DNA from: Ruegeria denitrificans
GTDB lineage: Bacteria; Pseudomonadota; Alphaproteobacteria; Rhodobacterales; Rhodobacteraceae
Direction of reading: 5' to 3'
Length of the DNA stretch: 64,000 nucleotides
NCBI RefSeq assembly: GCF_001458295.1
Contig: NZ_CYUD01000015.1
Location: 1-64,000 of the forward strand
Part shown: piece after piece, positions 1-8,211 of the stretch
Numbering within the stretch: position 1 is the stretch's first letter
Layout of the letters: the number at the start of each line of letters is the position of its first letter
Made by a program: the position numbers and the translations under genes
The notes under the pieces: generated by a model
What the model saw: the letters and a program-made list of their open reading frames with translations, nothing else
Told to the model about the DNA's origin: nothing
Databases searched by the model: none

Positions 1-143
1 CCGCACTGCGGACATAGTTGACATTCACCCTAGACCAATAACTCTCTTTTCGTCGCGGTCTCGCGTCTGACGTGCGCTTGACGACGCAACTCATATCAAA
101 CGATCATCGTCGAACCATTTTGCGGCGGCCCAAAGGATAACCT

Positions 144-685
144 ATGGAAGTATTTGGAAGTGATGCACAGCGACGCATGTCGACCATGGGTGAGCATCTT
201 ATCCAGCTATTGGGTGATGACCCTCGATTTTGTAGCCATGGGCGCGGTATTCAAATTGCCAACGAGTACAGCGGGGCTTTGGATGATGCCGTTGCAATGG
301 CTCGAATACTCGGCATCACGGCGATAGAAAGCATACCGCGTCAGGAGGTGGCAAAGACGCGAGAAGTCATTGAAAGTCAGGGATTAAAAACCGACACAAT
401 AGCTTGTTATCTTGGCGGGCTGAACTGTGTTGACATTGCTCGGAAAATAATTGCCACACGGGCGTTGCCCGAGGATTTGACCGTACGTGTGATTGATCGA
501 GACTCTCCGCCAGAATGGCTTGAAGCTTTCGCAGAAGTCGCAATGAGCCACGGTGTTCTACCGCCAATAGGGCCGGTTATGCGCGGATTGTCTCGCCCCG
601 GATTTGCGATGGTCGTCTTTGACAGCTCAGGTGCTCCCGTTGCAACCGCGGGCTCAGTTCTGTGCCATCCGCCCAGCAGTAGGCT
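144..685 (+). pseudogene. GNAT N-acetyltransferase, 3' end lost
   Basis: About the first 180 codons read as a GNAT-family N-acetyltransferase: a long helical N-terminal region, then a beta strand ending in AMVVFDSSGAPVATAG, which looks like the strand preceding the acetyl-CoA binding core. The motif A region (R/Q-x-x-G-x-G/A) that should follow is absent. After roughly residue 180 the frame continues to a stop at 770, but that tail is antisense to an integrase fragment and is Arg/Ser-rich junk. I therefore read it as a gene truncated by recombination, most likely non-functional because the cofactor site is missing. The original substrate is unknown. Confidence 0.6.
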
Positions 686-694
686 GCATCGTCG

Positions 695-979
695 CGCTGT
701 CGCGCGCTCTACATCGCGAACCTTCAGCGGGTCTTGGCCCAGCGCCTTTAGTCGCTGGAAATGCTTGTGACTCTCCCTTGCGTCAGCAAGCGAGATCGAA
801 GGATACGGCCCGAGGCCCATTTTGGTCGTGCGCTTTCCAATTTGATATCGATAGTGGAACGATGCTGCACCGCCTTCGGTCGATTGAAAGTACAGACCTC
901 CTCCATCATGGAGTGTTTTGGATTTGCCAAGAGCAGCCCTTAATTCACTATCTCTCAGTCTATGTATGTTTCTGCTCAA
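695..979 (-). pseudogene. Tyrosine recombinase (DUF4102 arm-binding domain), N-terminal fragment
   Basis: Read leftward from a TTG at 979, about 94 residues match the N-terminal arm-DNA-binding domain (DUF4102) of P4-type integrases. Visible are TLHDGGGLYFQ, then RYQIGKRTTKMGLGPYPSISLADARE and LKALGQDPLKVRD, which is the usual domain signature. The core-binding and catalytic domains (R...HxxR...Y) are missing: beyond about 697 the frame runs antisense to the GNAT fragment. A full integrase would be about 400 residues, so this is a broken remnant. It starts about 100 bases from a tRNA-end-like sequence at 1081-1099, as expected for an integrase next to its attachment site. Confidence 0.65.
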
Positions 980-1072
980 ATTACCGAATCCTATGGCATG
1001 TTCTATGGACGGTTTACCGCTCGTCCTCGCTGGGATTCAAGTTTAATAGCCTGATATTTATAGGGAAAATTA

Positions 1073-1106
1073 GAGAACGTGGTTCCGCCTCCGGCACCAC
1101 GTTCTC
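1073..1106. repeat. Possible att remnant resembling a tRNA 3' end, inside an 11-bp inverted repeat
   Basis: Bases 1085-1099 (ccgcctccggcacca) look like the 3' end of a tRNA: a 7-base acceptor strand CTCCGGC followed by ACCA, as in tRNA-Leu-type genes. No tRNA body precedes it, so it is at most a partial copy. It sits in the loop and right arm of a perfect 11-bp inverted repeat, 1073-1083 and 1096-1106. With the integrase fragment to its left reading away from it, this fits the distal attachment site of an element lying to the left of the window. The match is short and the tRNA identity is inferred. Confidence 0.45.
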
Positions 1107-1444
1107 ATACGAACTCTTTGATTACCCTCAGTTTATTATGAAAACTGTGCGGGCGTATGACAATTCGATCCCTTTTTGTTCAACATGAACGGCATCTACT
1201 GTTTCGAGCGGCGAGTCCGACTAGACCTTCTAAAGCACCGTTCATCCAGAAAGATATCGATTTCGCTCAGGGCGTTGTCATCTACGGTTGCTGCTTCAAG
1301 GGCGACAAAGCCGCACAACATCTCGAAGAATAGCCAACCAGGCAAGCCCAGTTTTCCCTGTAAAATGCCTAATTTTTGCCTGATTGCGTCGATACATTTT
1401 GCCCATTCTATTCGGGATAACGACCGGCATCCTCAGGAGCAGAA
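1107..1444. other. Gene-free, AT-rich stretch before gtrB
   Basis: No convincing coding region or RNA gene was seen here. The stretch is more AT-rich than the neighbouring genes. It probably holds the promoter of the gtrB-methyltransferase-gtrA operon, whose ribosome binding site (caggag) lies just before the start at 1445. No clear -35/-10 pair could be assigned by eye. Confidence 0.4.
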
Positions 1445-2455
1445 ATGGTTGCGAACAGACAAAAGTTGCAGGCTGTAGGAGAGGCGCAAAGTGCCTCCCG
1501 ATCCAGTAAAGCCAAACTGGTTTCGCTTGTGGTTCCGGTTTTCAATGAACAAGAAGCCATCGGGCCTTTTCTTGACAAAATTGAAGAAGTATTCGCCTCG
1601 CTTGATCCCGAACACACCTACGAGGTGGTTTTCGTCAATGACGGCAGCCGCGACGCAACAGAGTTTGCCATTCGCAGTAGAATGCAGAACAACCGCCGCA
1701 TCAGCCTTGTGAATCTTTCGCGAAACTTCGGCAAAGAAGCGGCTATTTCAGCGGGACTTGAACACTCTCGGGGTGACGCTTGCATACCAATGGATGTCGA
1801 CCTTCAGGATCCGCCCGAGCTTATTCCGCAGATGCTTGATCATTGGGATAAGGGCGCAAAAGTGGTCAATGCGAAACGTATCCGCCGAGACAGCGACACC
1901 TGGCTCAAACGTAAGACGGCAGACGGGTTTTACAGCCTCTTTAACGCAATGGCGGATCACCAAATCCCTCACAATGTCGGCGACTACCGACTGATGGATC
2001 GACAAGTCGTAGACGTGGTACGCGAAATGGGTGAACGGGTGCGTTTTAATAAAGCGATGTTCAGCTGGGTAGGCTTTGATGCCGCCGAAGTCACCTTTAC
2101 GCGCCCGCAACGCAAAAACGGAACAAGCGCCTGGACTTATTGGAAGCTTTGGAAATTTGCACTGGACGGAATATTTTCGTCAACCACTGCCCCGCTTCAT
2201 CTTTGGACTTACGCAGGTGCCATTCTCGCGGTTCTATCGTTTCTGTACGCAGGCGGCATCTTGGTGCAGACATTGATCTTTGGCGTTGTTGTTCCAGGTT
2301 ACGCTTCTACCTTGATTCTGATCTTGTTTTTTGGGGGACTCAACCTGTTTGCGGTTGGCATTCTCGGAGAATACGTCGGGCGAATTTACGCTGAAGTCCG
2401 AAACCGACCGCTTTACGTGCTTAGATCGGTCCACGAAGGCCAGGACGATAGATAA
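1445..2455 (+). CDS. GtrB-like polyprenyl-phosphate glycosyltransferase (GT2)
   Basis: A 336-residue membrane-anchored family 2 glycosyltransferase that transfers a sugar from a nucleotide donor to a polyprenyl phosphate on the cytoplasmic face. The GT2 fold starts at VVPVFNE (about 29-35). The nucleotide-binding NDGSRD is at 65-70 and the metal-binding DVDLQDPPE at 117-125. Two membrane segments follow (about 247-275 and 280-308), as in GtrB/YfdH and dolichyl-phosphate-mannose synthase-like proteins. The start has the ribosome site CAGGAG. Its stop overlaps the next start by one base (TAATG), and gtrA lies two genes downstream, supporting a GtrA/GtrB pair. The sugar is unknown. Confidence 0.88.
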   Translation: MVANRQKLQAVGEAQSASRSSKAKLVSLVVPVFNEQEAIGPFLDKIEEVFASLDPEHTYEVVFVNDGSRDATEFAIRSRMQNNRRISLVNLSRNFGKEAAISAGLEHSRGDACIPMDVDLQDPPELIPQMLDHWDKGAKVVNAKRIRRDSDTWLKRKTADGFYSLFNAMADHQIPHNVGDYRLMDRQVVDVVREMGERVRFNKAMFSWVGFDAAEVTFTRPQRKNGTSAWTYWKLWKFALDGIFSSTTAPLHLWTYAGAILAVLSFLYAGGILVQTLIFGVVVPGYASTLILILFFGGLNLFAVGILGEYVGRIYAEVRNRPLYVLRSVHEGQDDR

Positions 2456-3195
2456 TGGATCGTGCAGTTTTTGACCGTATGGCCGCTCTGGAAGACGTGC
2501 AATGGTGGTTCGTTGCACGTCGCGAAATTCTATCCACCGTCATCTCAAGACTGGTAAAACTGCCGGACGACGCCTGTATTCTCGAAGCTGGATGCGGCAC
2601 AGGCGGAAATCTTGGGATGCTGGCGGAATTCGGCCGTATTCGCGCGTTTGAATTTGATGCCGAGGCGCGCCGCACGGCCGAAGCCAAAAGCGGAATCGCC
2701 GTTGCCGAAGGCTCTTTGCCTGATGAGATCCCATTTGCTTCTGAAAAATTTGATCTAATTGGGTTCTTCGATGTGTTGGAACATATCGAAAACGACGAAG
2801 CCGCTTTGGGTGCCTTGGCAAGCCGCCTTGCACCAGGCGGGCGTATCGTGATGACAGTGCCCGCTTTCCCATGGCTTTGGTCACGCCACGATGAACGCCA
2901 TCACCATTTCCGCCGCTATACCCGTGCGCATCTAGCAGATGTTGCTGCGAAGGCCGGACTGCATATGGAGTATGGGTTCTATTTCAACACAGCCCTTTTT
3001 CCGTTAGCCGTGGCCATTCGGGCAGTTAAGTCATTGTTTCGGATCGAAAGGGATGAAGACACGCTTCCCGGACCAGCTATCAACGCGACACTCCGGACTG
3101 TTTTTGCGGCTGAAAAACACCTTGTTGGTCGTCTGAGCTTGCCGGTCGGCCTGTCGCTCTGCGCTGTTCTGACAATTGACCCGGCCCTTCAATGA
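2455..3195 (+). CDS. Class I SAM-dependent methyltransferase
   Basis: A 246-residue methyltransferase of the type found in polysaccharide or lipid-sugar operons. Motif I, LEAGCGTGGNLG, is at about 43-54, and the post-motif FFDVLEHIEND at about 103-113 matches the acidic/VLEH signature of the Methyltransf_11/23 group. The gene is translationally coupled on both sides: it starts in the stop of gtrB (TAATG) and ends inside the start of gtrA (ATGA). It probably methylates a sugar or lipid intermediate made by this operon. That role is inferred from context only. Confidence 0.8.
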   Translation: MDRAVFDRMAALEDVQWWFVARREILSTVISRLVKLPDDACILEAGCGTGGNLGMLAEFGRIRAFEFDAEARRTAEAKSGIAVAEGSLPDEIPFASEKFDLIGFFDVLEHIENDEAALGALASRLAPGGRIVMTVPAFPWLWSRHDERHHHFRRYTRAHLADVAAKAGLHMEYGFYFNTALFPLAVAIRAVKSLFRIERDEDTLPGPAINATLRTVFAAEKHLVGRLSLPVGLSLCAVLTIDPALQ

Positions 3196-3581
3196 TTGGG
3201 CAGATTTCGCGCTTTGCCGGTATTGGCGTTTTGGCAACTACGTTGCACGTCATTGTCGCAATAGTTGCGGCGGAATTCTTTGCCGTCACGCCCTTGCTGG
3301 CAAACAGTATCGGATTTTTCGCGGCCTTTAGTCTTTCCTATCTGGGGCACGGCAGAATTACATTTGGCACATCACTCGAACATCGTTATCACGCACCACG
3401 GTTTTTGACAGTGTCTGCCATTGGCCTTGTACTTTCCACAGCCCTTACCGAATTGATCGCGGTTCAACTTGGCGCGTCATTTGTTCTTGCGATGGCTGTT
3501 GTCGCCTTTGCAGTACCGATCTCAACCTTCTTTTTTTGTAAGTTCTGGGTTTTTGCCCGCCCTTACTCGACCGATCCATAG
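3192..3581 (+). CDS. GtrA-family membrane protein (probable lipid-sugar flippase)
   Basis: A 129-residue protein with four hydrophobic segments, the size and layout of GtrA/PF04138 proteins, which are proposed to flip polyprenyl-phosphate sugars across the inner membrane. The first helix follows FAGIGVLATTLH, and the central GHGRITFG region is typical of the family. It overlaps the methyltransferase by four bases and completes the gtrB-methyltransferase-gtrA operon. Its 3' end overlaps the convergent gene at 3563 by 19 bases. Confidence 0.85.
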   Translation: MIGQISRFAGIGVLATTLHVIVAIVAAEFFAVTPLLANSIGFFAAFSLSYLGHGRITFGTSLEHRYHAPRFLTVSAIGLVLSTALTELIAVQLGASFVLAMAVVAFAVPISTFFFCKFWVFARPYSTDP

Positions 3582-5185
3582 ATCGCCAACGTCTCAGTCA
3601 TGATCGGACGTGGCAATTCAGGGCATTCGGGCGCTGGTTCGTCCGGGAACACCCGCCGCAAAATATACTGCGCGCCCGTCGTCGCCAATATTTCCGCCAT
3701 ATTGGCACAAGTTGCCTGACGGTTTTGTTCTTCATCCCACAGATACGCCGCACCCCAGCCTTGCATTGCGCGATGTTCAGGTGCAGGGCGCGTAACCTCT
3801 TCAATTCGCGCCCGCGTTAATGAGGCTTGATCTGGTTGCGCCACCGAGAACATCTTGAAATCCACATACGCACTCCGCTGTGCATATTGACGAAATTCCA
3901 TCAGGCTCACAGGAATGACGAATAAGGCATCAACCGGTGTCTCGGTTCGAATCTGCGCCAACGCCAAAAGTGTCGACTCGGGCAGGTAAGGTGGGCGCGG
4001 CTTGGCCGGAAACAATATCAAGAGCGCAGCCCCAAGACCGCATAAAACAACGGCCCGAGTCCTTGGTACGTCGCCAGCCATCATCATCGCAACACCGATT
4101 GCGAAAAGAACAATCCCGGCCAGTTTCATATTAAGGAGCAATATCGTTGCTAACAAAATGCCCGTTAACCAAACCCCGCGACCGGTTTTGACAAACCACA
4201 TGCCTGCGAAGGCCAATGATGTGCCGACAGTAAAAAGCACCGGCGTAGAGCGGTTGGCATCCAGAATGAAAAACCCAACCCATTCAGCGATGGCAAGCTT
4301 GTAGACAACCAGTGTGACAAGATGGAGAAGCGTAAATCCCAGCAACAACCCTGCTGCAAAACGCGCTAAATCCGGTTTCTTGCGATACAACAATGCTACA
4401 CCAGCACAACCTGCCATCAAGTAAAGCGTGGCGATCATGATATCGAACCATGGCGGGTCGTAATGGGCCGGCGCTCGAAAACGATAGGCATCCGCGATCA
4501 GATCAATCATGACGTCAGAGTCAGGTGCATTGAGGATCGCCCCAAACAGCCAGACAGCTACAGGAAACGCCACAACACCCGCAGCCACGGCCAGCTTCAC
4601 CGCATCAAGCGGATTGCGGATCAAGGAACCCAGGCCAATCACGATTGCACCGTGAAAGGCCGTCATTGGTTGCGCATAGGCTGCCAGCCCCAATAAAATT
4701 CCAGCAAGCCAAATCTTGCGAAAAAATGCTGCGGCAACGGCTGCGATCACCAGCGTAAGAGCCACATTGTGGTGATGAAAAAATGGGGATGTCAGCCCCC
4801 CGAAATCTCCGCGTCCCATGCCGTCAAGTTGAACGACCACACTGATGCCCAGAACCATGGGCAATATCGCCAAGGGTGCCTCCAGTGCCCGTAGCATCGC
4901 CCAAATTGCGACCGTTGTTATCACCGCCAAAAGCCACAAAGCTAAACGAAAGGCGGGCTCGACACCAACGGTTGCGCGTCCTGCCCGATACATCCACTCA
5001 TAGACATAGGCGTGGTTTTCAAAAAGCCGCAGCTGATCGTCGTTCACATAGAGCTTAGGATTGATCCGGTGTTCGGTAAGTGGCCCATAGGCAAAATCAT
5101 CCCCGACCGGAAAGGCCTCATATCCAATCAAACAAGATACAAGCAGCCCCAGCAACGCCGCAAATAAAACCCTGCTCGCGTCCAT
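3563..5185 (-). CDS. Polytopic membrane protein, possible GT-C-type sugar transferase
   Basis: A 540-residue protein with about ten or more membrane helices and a soluble C-terminal tail of roughly 120 residues. Near the N-terminus, just after the first helix, is the acidic stretch VGDDFAYG, and a histidine-rich loop (FFHHHNVAL) follows. An early acidic pair in the first periplasmic loop and a final extramembrane domain are general features of GT-C glycosyltransferases that use lipid-linked sugars, so it could be the acceptor-specific partner of GtrA/GtrB. I do not recognise a specific family. It lies tail-to-tail with gtrA, overlapping by 19 bases, and no strong ribosome site precedes the start. 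Confidence 0.7.
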   Translation of the reverse strand: MDASRVLFAALLGLLVSCLIGYEAFPVGDDFAYGPLTEHRINPKLYVNDDQLRLFENHAYVYEWMYRAGRATVGVEPAFRLALWLLAVITTVAIWAMLRALEAPLAILPMVLGISVVVQLDGMGRGDFGGLTSPFFHHHNVALTLVIAAVAAAFFRKIWLAGILLGLAAYAQPMTAFHGAIVIGLGSLIRNPLDAVKLAVAAGVVAFPVAVWLFGAILNAPDSDVMIDLIADAYRFRAPAHYDPPWFDIMIATLYLMAGCAGVALLYRKKPDLARFAAGLLLGFTLLHLVTLVVYKLAIAEWVGFFILDANRSTPVLFTVGTSLAFAGMWFVKTGRGVWLTGILLATILLLNMKLAGIVLFAIGVAMMMAGDVPRTRAVVLCGLGAALLILFPAKPRPPYLPESTLLALAQIRTETPVDALFVIPVSLMEFRQYAQRSAYVDFKMFSVAQPDQASLTRARIEEVTRPAPEHRAMQGWGAAYLWDEEQNRQATCANMAEILATTGAQYILRRVFPDEPAPECPELPRPIMTETLAIYGSVE

Positions 5186-5427
5186 GTTGATCTCGTCTTA
5201 AATGCTTTTCGTTTTTCTGACGTGACTTGCAGCCGGATACAAGCAGTCCGTTGGGGAAAAAACTGAAGTGTTGCTGGATACCGTCGCGCCACGCCTCTCA
5301 AAGAACACTACCCGGGTAAACAGACTTCCATACTCCACAAACGTTGGTTTGACGTAGAAGAGGGCGGAATTATCGAAGGGTGGGCAACGGGCTAGAGCGA
5401 TATGCGTCTATGAAAGATGGGTCCAGA

Positions 5428-6030
5428 TCAGTAGTGCGGAGGTGTGACCGCCCAAACCAGTACTGTGTCAGTGTCGCCGGGATTGTGATAGCGATGCGGT
5501 CGGGTTGATGCGAAACGAAAGGAGTCCCCGGATTTCAGGATCATGATCCGGTCTTCTACCGTCAGTTTAAGCGTTCCTTCTACGACATAGCCACCTTCTT
5601 CGCCTTTGTGAGAATACAGCGTATCGCCCGAGCTTGCGCCGGGGGCGAAAGTGGTCAGGATCATTTCCAACTGGCCGCTCAGAGATGGGCAGAGGAGTTC
5701 ATCGCGCACGCCGGAATCGAAACGAAGTGCCCGCCTGCGCGTACAGCGCACCACGATGTCACTTTGTGGGTCGGCTTCTTCTTCGGGGTCGGGGAAGAAC
5801 CAGTTGATACCGACGCCCAGTGCTTTGCCGATCACATTGAGGCTGCGCACCGACGGGTCCGCATCCTGGCGTTCCAGTTGGCTGAGGTACCCCACTGATA
5901 AATTAGTCAGTTCTGCCAGTTGTTTAAGTGTCAGCCCCTTGGCCTTGCGAAGCTCGCGCATTCGAGGGCCAACGATTTCCTGGGTCGCTCTTTTTTTCAC
6001 AGACCTATCTCTCACAACTAAGTTCATCAT
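5428..6030 (-). CDS. XRE-family regulator with C-terminal cupin
   Basis: A 200-residue DNA-binding protein: helix-turn-helix at about 23-80 (MRELRKAKGLTLKQLAE...LSVGYLSQLER) and a cupin beta-barrel at about 115-190 (YSHKGEEGGYVVEGTLKL). Such proteins usually sense a small molecule and control an adjacent transporter or catabolic gene, here the divergent MFS gene at 6155. The start is uncertain. ATG codons at 6030 and 6027 lie inside the left arm of a perfect 14-bp palindrome and have no Shine-Dalgarno sequence. A GTG at 6000, preceded by a GAGAGATAGG-like stretch, is a good alternative that would leave the palindrome upstream as an operator. Confidence 0.85.
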   Translation of the reverse strand: MMNLVVRDRSVKKRATQEIVGPRMRELRKAKGLTLKQLAELTNLSVGYLSQLERQDADPSVRSLNVIGKALGVGINWFFPDPEEEADPQSDIVVRCTRRRALRFDSGVRDELLCPSLSGQLEMILTTFAPGASSGDTLYSHKGEEGGYVVEGTLKLTVEDRIMILKSGDSFRFASTRPHRYHNPGDTDTVLVWAVTPPHY

Positions 6031-6056
6031 AATTTTTATTGCAAAATTATGATGAA
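6023..6056. promoter_or_regulatory. Perfect 14-bp inverted repeat, probable operator
   Basis: Arms TTCATCATAATTTT (6023-6036) and AAAATTATGATGAA (6043-6056) are exact reverse complements around a 6-base spacer. The repeat lies between the XRE/cupin regulator and the divergent MFS gene, covering the annotated start codon of the regulator. Position and symmetry suggest a binding site for the dimeric regulator acting on both genes. Binding itself is inferred. Confidence 0.65.
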
Positions 6057-6154
6057 AGGGTATTTCTTGTTCCAGTAATAAGATGAACTGACTGAATTTG
6101 AAAGATGAAGACCCTTGCCATTTGGACCTTTTCTAGTGCTGACGGAGCTGTCCT

Positions 6155-7348
6155 GTGTTTAATAACAACTTTTTTCGAGCTTACGGCTTTTGGCATTGGG
6201 GCGAAGGGTTTCAGACCGTCCTTTTCACGTGGTATATGGCGTTTCACGCCGAATTGACGGCCACTGAGATCGGGTTCTATCAAGCACTTGTTCTGTCGCC
6301 GTTTCTGGTCTTCACCGTTTTCGGGGGCGCACTGACAGACAGGGTAGGCGTAGGGCTGAGTTATGTCGTGTCGACCAGTGTTTTTGCAGCCATTCTGATC
6401 TCCTACGGGATTTTGGACCTTGAGTTTGGCTTCGTTCCCGAACTGTTTTTTTTGTATTGTATCGGGGCGGGTATTGTCAGTGCGATCTCGAACCCGGCCA
6501 TAGATACATTCATCCCCGGCGCCACGGATCAGCCGATTCAGGACAATAGTCTGCTGGCGGCAACGGCGCATAACATCGCGAAGTTGACAGGGAATATTTC
6601 GGGGCTTTTTTTGCCTTTGCTGTCGGCAACCGGCGGGTTCGTGGTGAATGGGCTGCTGATGGCCATCAGTGTGATCTTCCTGCGGGCGCACCGGCGCGCT
6701 GGCGGTGGGCGGGCATCGCCGCAACTCGGTCAGAACGCATTTCAGCACGGGATCTTTCGTCGGGTCGTTCTGCACTACCGAATTTGCCCGGAAAATTTCG
6801 ACATTCTGTTATCCAGCGCGTTGCTTGGGTTAATCATTGTACCCGCAGGGTATATTCTTGTGCCTTTGATCCTTCGCGAGAGATTTCCCGAATATGGCGA
6901 CATGATCGCACTGATCGGCATTTCATCCTGGATCGGAGCGATACTTGCAACCGCGGCGACAAAGCGAGTGTCCGCCAGAATTCTACGCCCGGGTGCGGTG
7001 TCACTGGCAATTTGGGGTATTTACGGCGTGGGATTATTGGTCTTGATCGGCGTCGCCAGCTTTCCGGCGCTATGTTTGATTACTTTTGTGTTCGGAGGTG
7101 TCAAAGTCGGGAAAGCCTTGGTTTACGGAAAATACCTGCATAACAGCCCGAAAAGCGATCTGGGTTTGATTGTGGCAGTGGACCAGACCGCTTTTTGGGG
7201 ATTGGCAACGCTTGGTACGGCGGGGATGGGGCTGCTCGCGGATGTTTTGGGGTTGAATTCGACGATAATGCTGACCAGCGGATGCGTTTTGTTTGGGGTC
7301 GTCGTTCTGATCATCAGAGGACATTTTTCAACGATGGTTCAGGCGTGA
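6155..7348 (+). CDS. Major facilitator superfamily transporter
   Basis: A 397-residue polytopic protein with the 10-12 hydrophobic segments of an MFS carrier. The loop after the second helix reads GGALTDRVG, matching the usual G-x-x-x-D-R-x-G/R motif A. A basic, glycine-rich linker at about 175-200 separates the two halves. The start is GTG at 6155 with ACGGAG eight bases upstream. It is divergent from the XRE/cupin regulator, so it is probably that regulator's target. The substrate cannot be told from sequence. Confidence 0.82.
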   Translation: MFNNNFFRAYGFWHWGEGFQTVLFTWYMAFHAELTATEIGFYQALVLSPFLVFTVFGGALTDRVGVGLSYVVSTSVFAAILISYGILDLEFGFVPELFFLYCIGAGIVSAISNPAIDTFIPGATDQPIQDNSLLAATAHNIAKLTGNISGLFLPLLSATGGFVVNGLLMAISVIFLRAHRRAGGGRASPQLGQNAFQHGIFRRVVLHYRICPENFDILLSSALLGLIIVPAGYILVPLILRERFPEYGDMIALIGISSWIGAILATAATKRVSARILRPGAVSLAIWGIYGVGLLVLIGVASFPALCLITFVFGGVKVGKALVYGKYLHNSPKSDLGLIVAVDQTAFWGLATLGTAGMGLLADVLGLNSTIMLTSGCVLFGVVVLIIRGHFSTMVQA

Positions 7349-7443
7349 TCAGGTGCCAATAAGCAACGGCTACTCTGGACCTGAACTTGGGTCGCCGCAT
7401 TTACTAACGGCAGTTTTTCTTGGCGAAATGGTCCGTTCAGGTT

Positions 7444-8211
7444 TCAATCACCGATGTATGTCCACAGGTATCCCGGTGGGATCGGACCCTTGTTCCTGCC
7501 GCCCTGTTGAATCTGTTCCCAGGCATGGGCAAGAATGCCGACAGAACGCGACAAGCAAAACAGACCACGCGCTAGCGGCGGGGCAAAGCCCAGCTCAGCA
7601 AAAATCACGGCAGTTGCGCCATCGATATTCATCGGGATTGGGCGGGATTTTCTATGTGCAATTTCTGCCTCTACACGTTGTGCTATCTGTAAATACCGAC
7701 CCTCACAGGCTCCGGCTTCGATTGCTTCGTGAACCAGCTCCATCAAACGCGGCGCACGGGGGTCTGTCGGAGTATGGAACCGGTGACCAAATCCCGGGAT
7801 AATCTTGCCGTGTTCGCTGATCCAGTCGTTCAAGGCAATGTCCAGCCCTGCAGGATGTGCTTCGATATGGTGAAAAAGCTCTACAGCCTGTTCACCCGCT
7901 CCGCCGTGCACGTCCCCCAACATATTCACTGCGCTGGCCATGGCGTTGTTGAGCGGTAGGCCGCAGGTCACAGCCATGCGCGCCGCCGCTATTGATGGGG
8001 CCTGAGGACCGTGGTCCACTGCTGAGACCAAGGCGACCTCGAACAGGCGCGCCTGCGCGGGCGTGGGCTTATCACCCCGGACCATGAGCCAGATCATCTC
8101 GGGAAAACTCAGATGACCGATCAGATCTTGAATCGGATGGCCGCGCAACTCGATCCGGCCCGGCTCCATGTCAATGATCGCGGTTTTCCACCAGTCGGCA
8201 ACGTTGCTCAT
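7444..8211 (-). CDS. Citryl-CoA lyase-like protein (citrate synthase superfamily)
   Basis: A 255-residue protein of the citrate synthase fold, much shorter than citrate synthase (about 370-430) and close to stand-alone citryl-CoA lyases. The catalytic residues have recognisable counterparts: a His in GDVHGGAGEQ, a His in PGFGHRFHTPTDPRAP, and an Asp in PMNIDGATAV. The expected reaction is cleavage of a citryl-CoA-type thioester to acetyl-CoA plus an oxo-acid. Its ATG overlaps the stop of the CoA-transferase upstream (ATGA), and both follow the TctCBA transporter genes, so the pair probably activates and cleaves the imported carboxylate. Citrate or a 3-hydroxy-3-carboxy analogue would fit; the exact substrate is not shown. 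Confidence 0.8.
   Translation of the reverse strand: MSNVADWWKTAIIDMEPGRIELRGHPIQDLIGHLSFPEMIWLMVRGDKPTPAQARLFEVALVSAVDHGPQAPSIAAARMAVTCGLPLNNAMASAVNMLGDVHGGAGEQAVELFHHIEAHPAGLDIALNDWISEHGKIIPGFGHRFHTPTDPRAPRLMELVHEAIEAGACEGRYLQIAQRVEAEIAHRKSRPIPMNIDGATAVIFAELGFAPPLARGLFCLSRSVGILAHAWEQIQQGGRNKGPIPPGYLWTYIGD

Noticed and set aside
604..1188. Plus-strand frame of 194 codons across the GNAT/integrase junction
   Set aside because: It is antisense to the integrase fragment and lacks any domain; the integrase N-terminal signature on the other strand is far more convincing.
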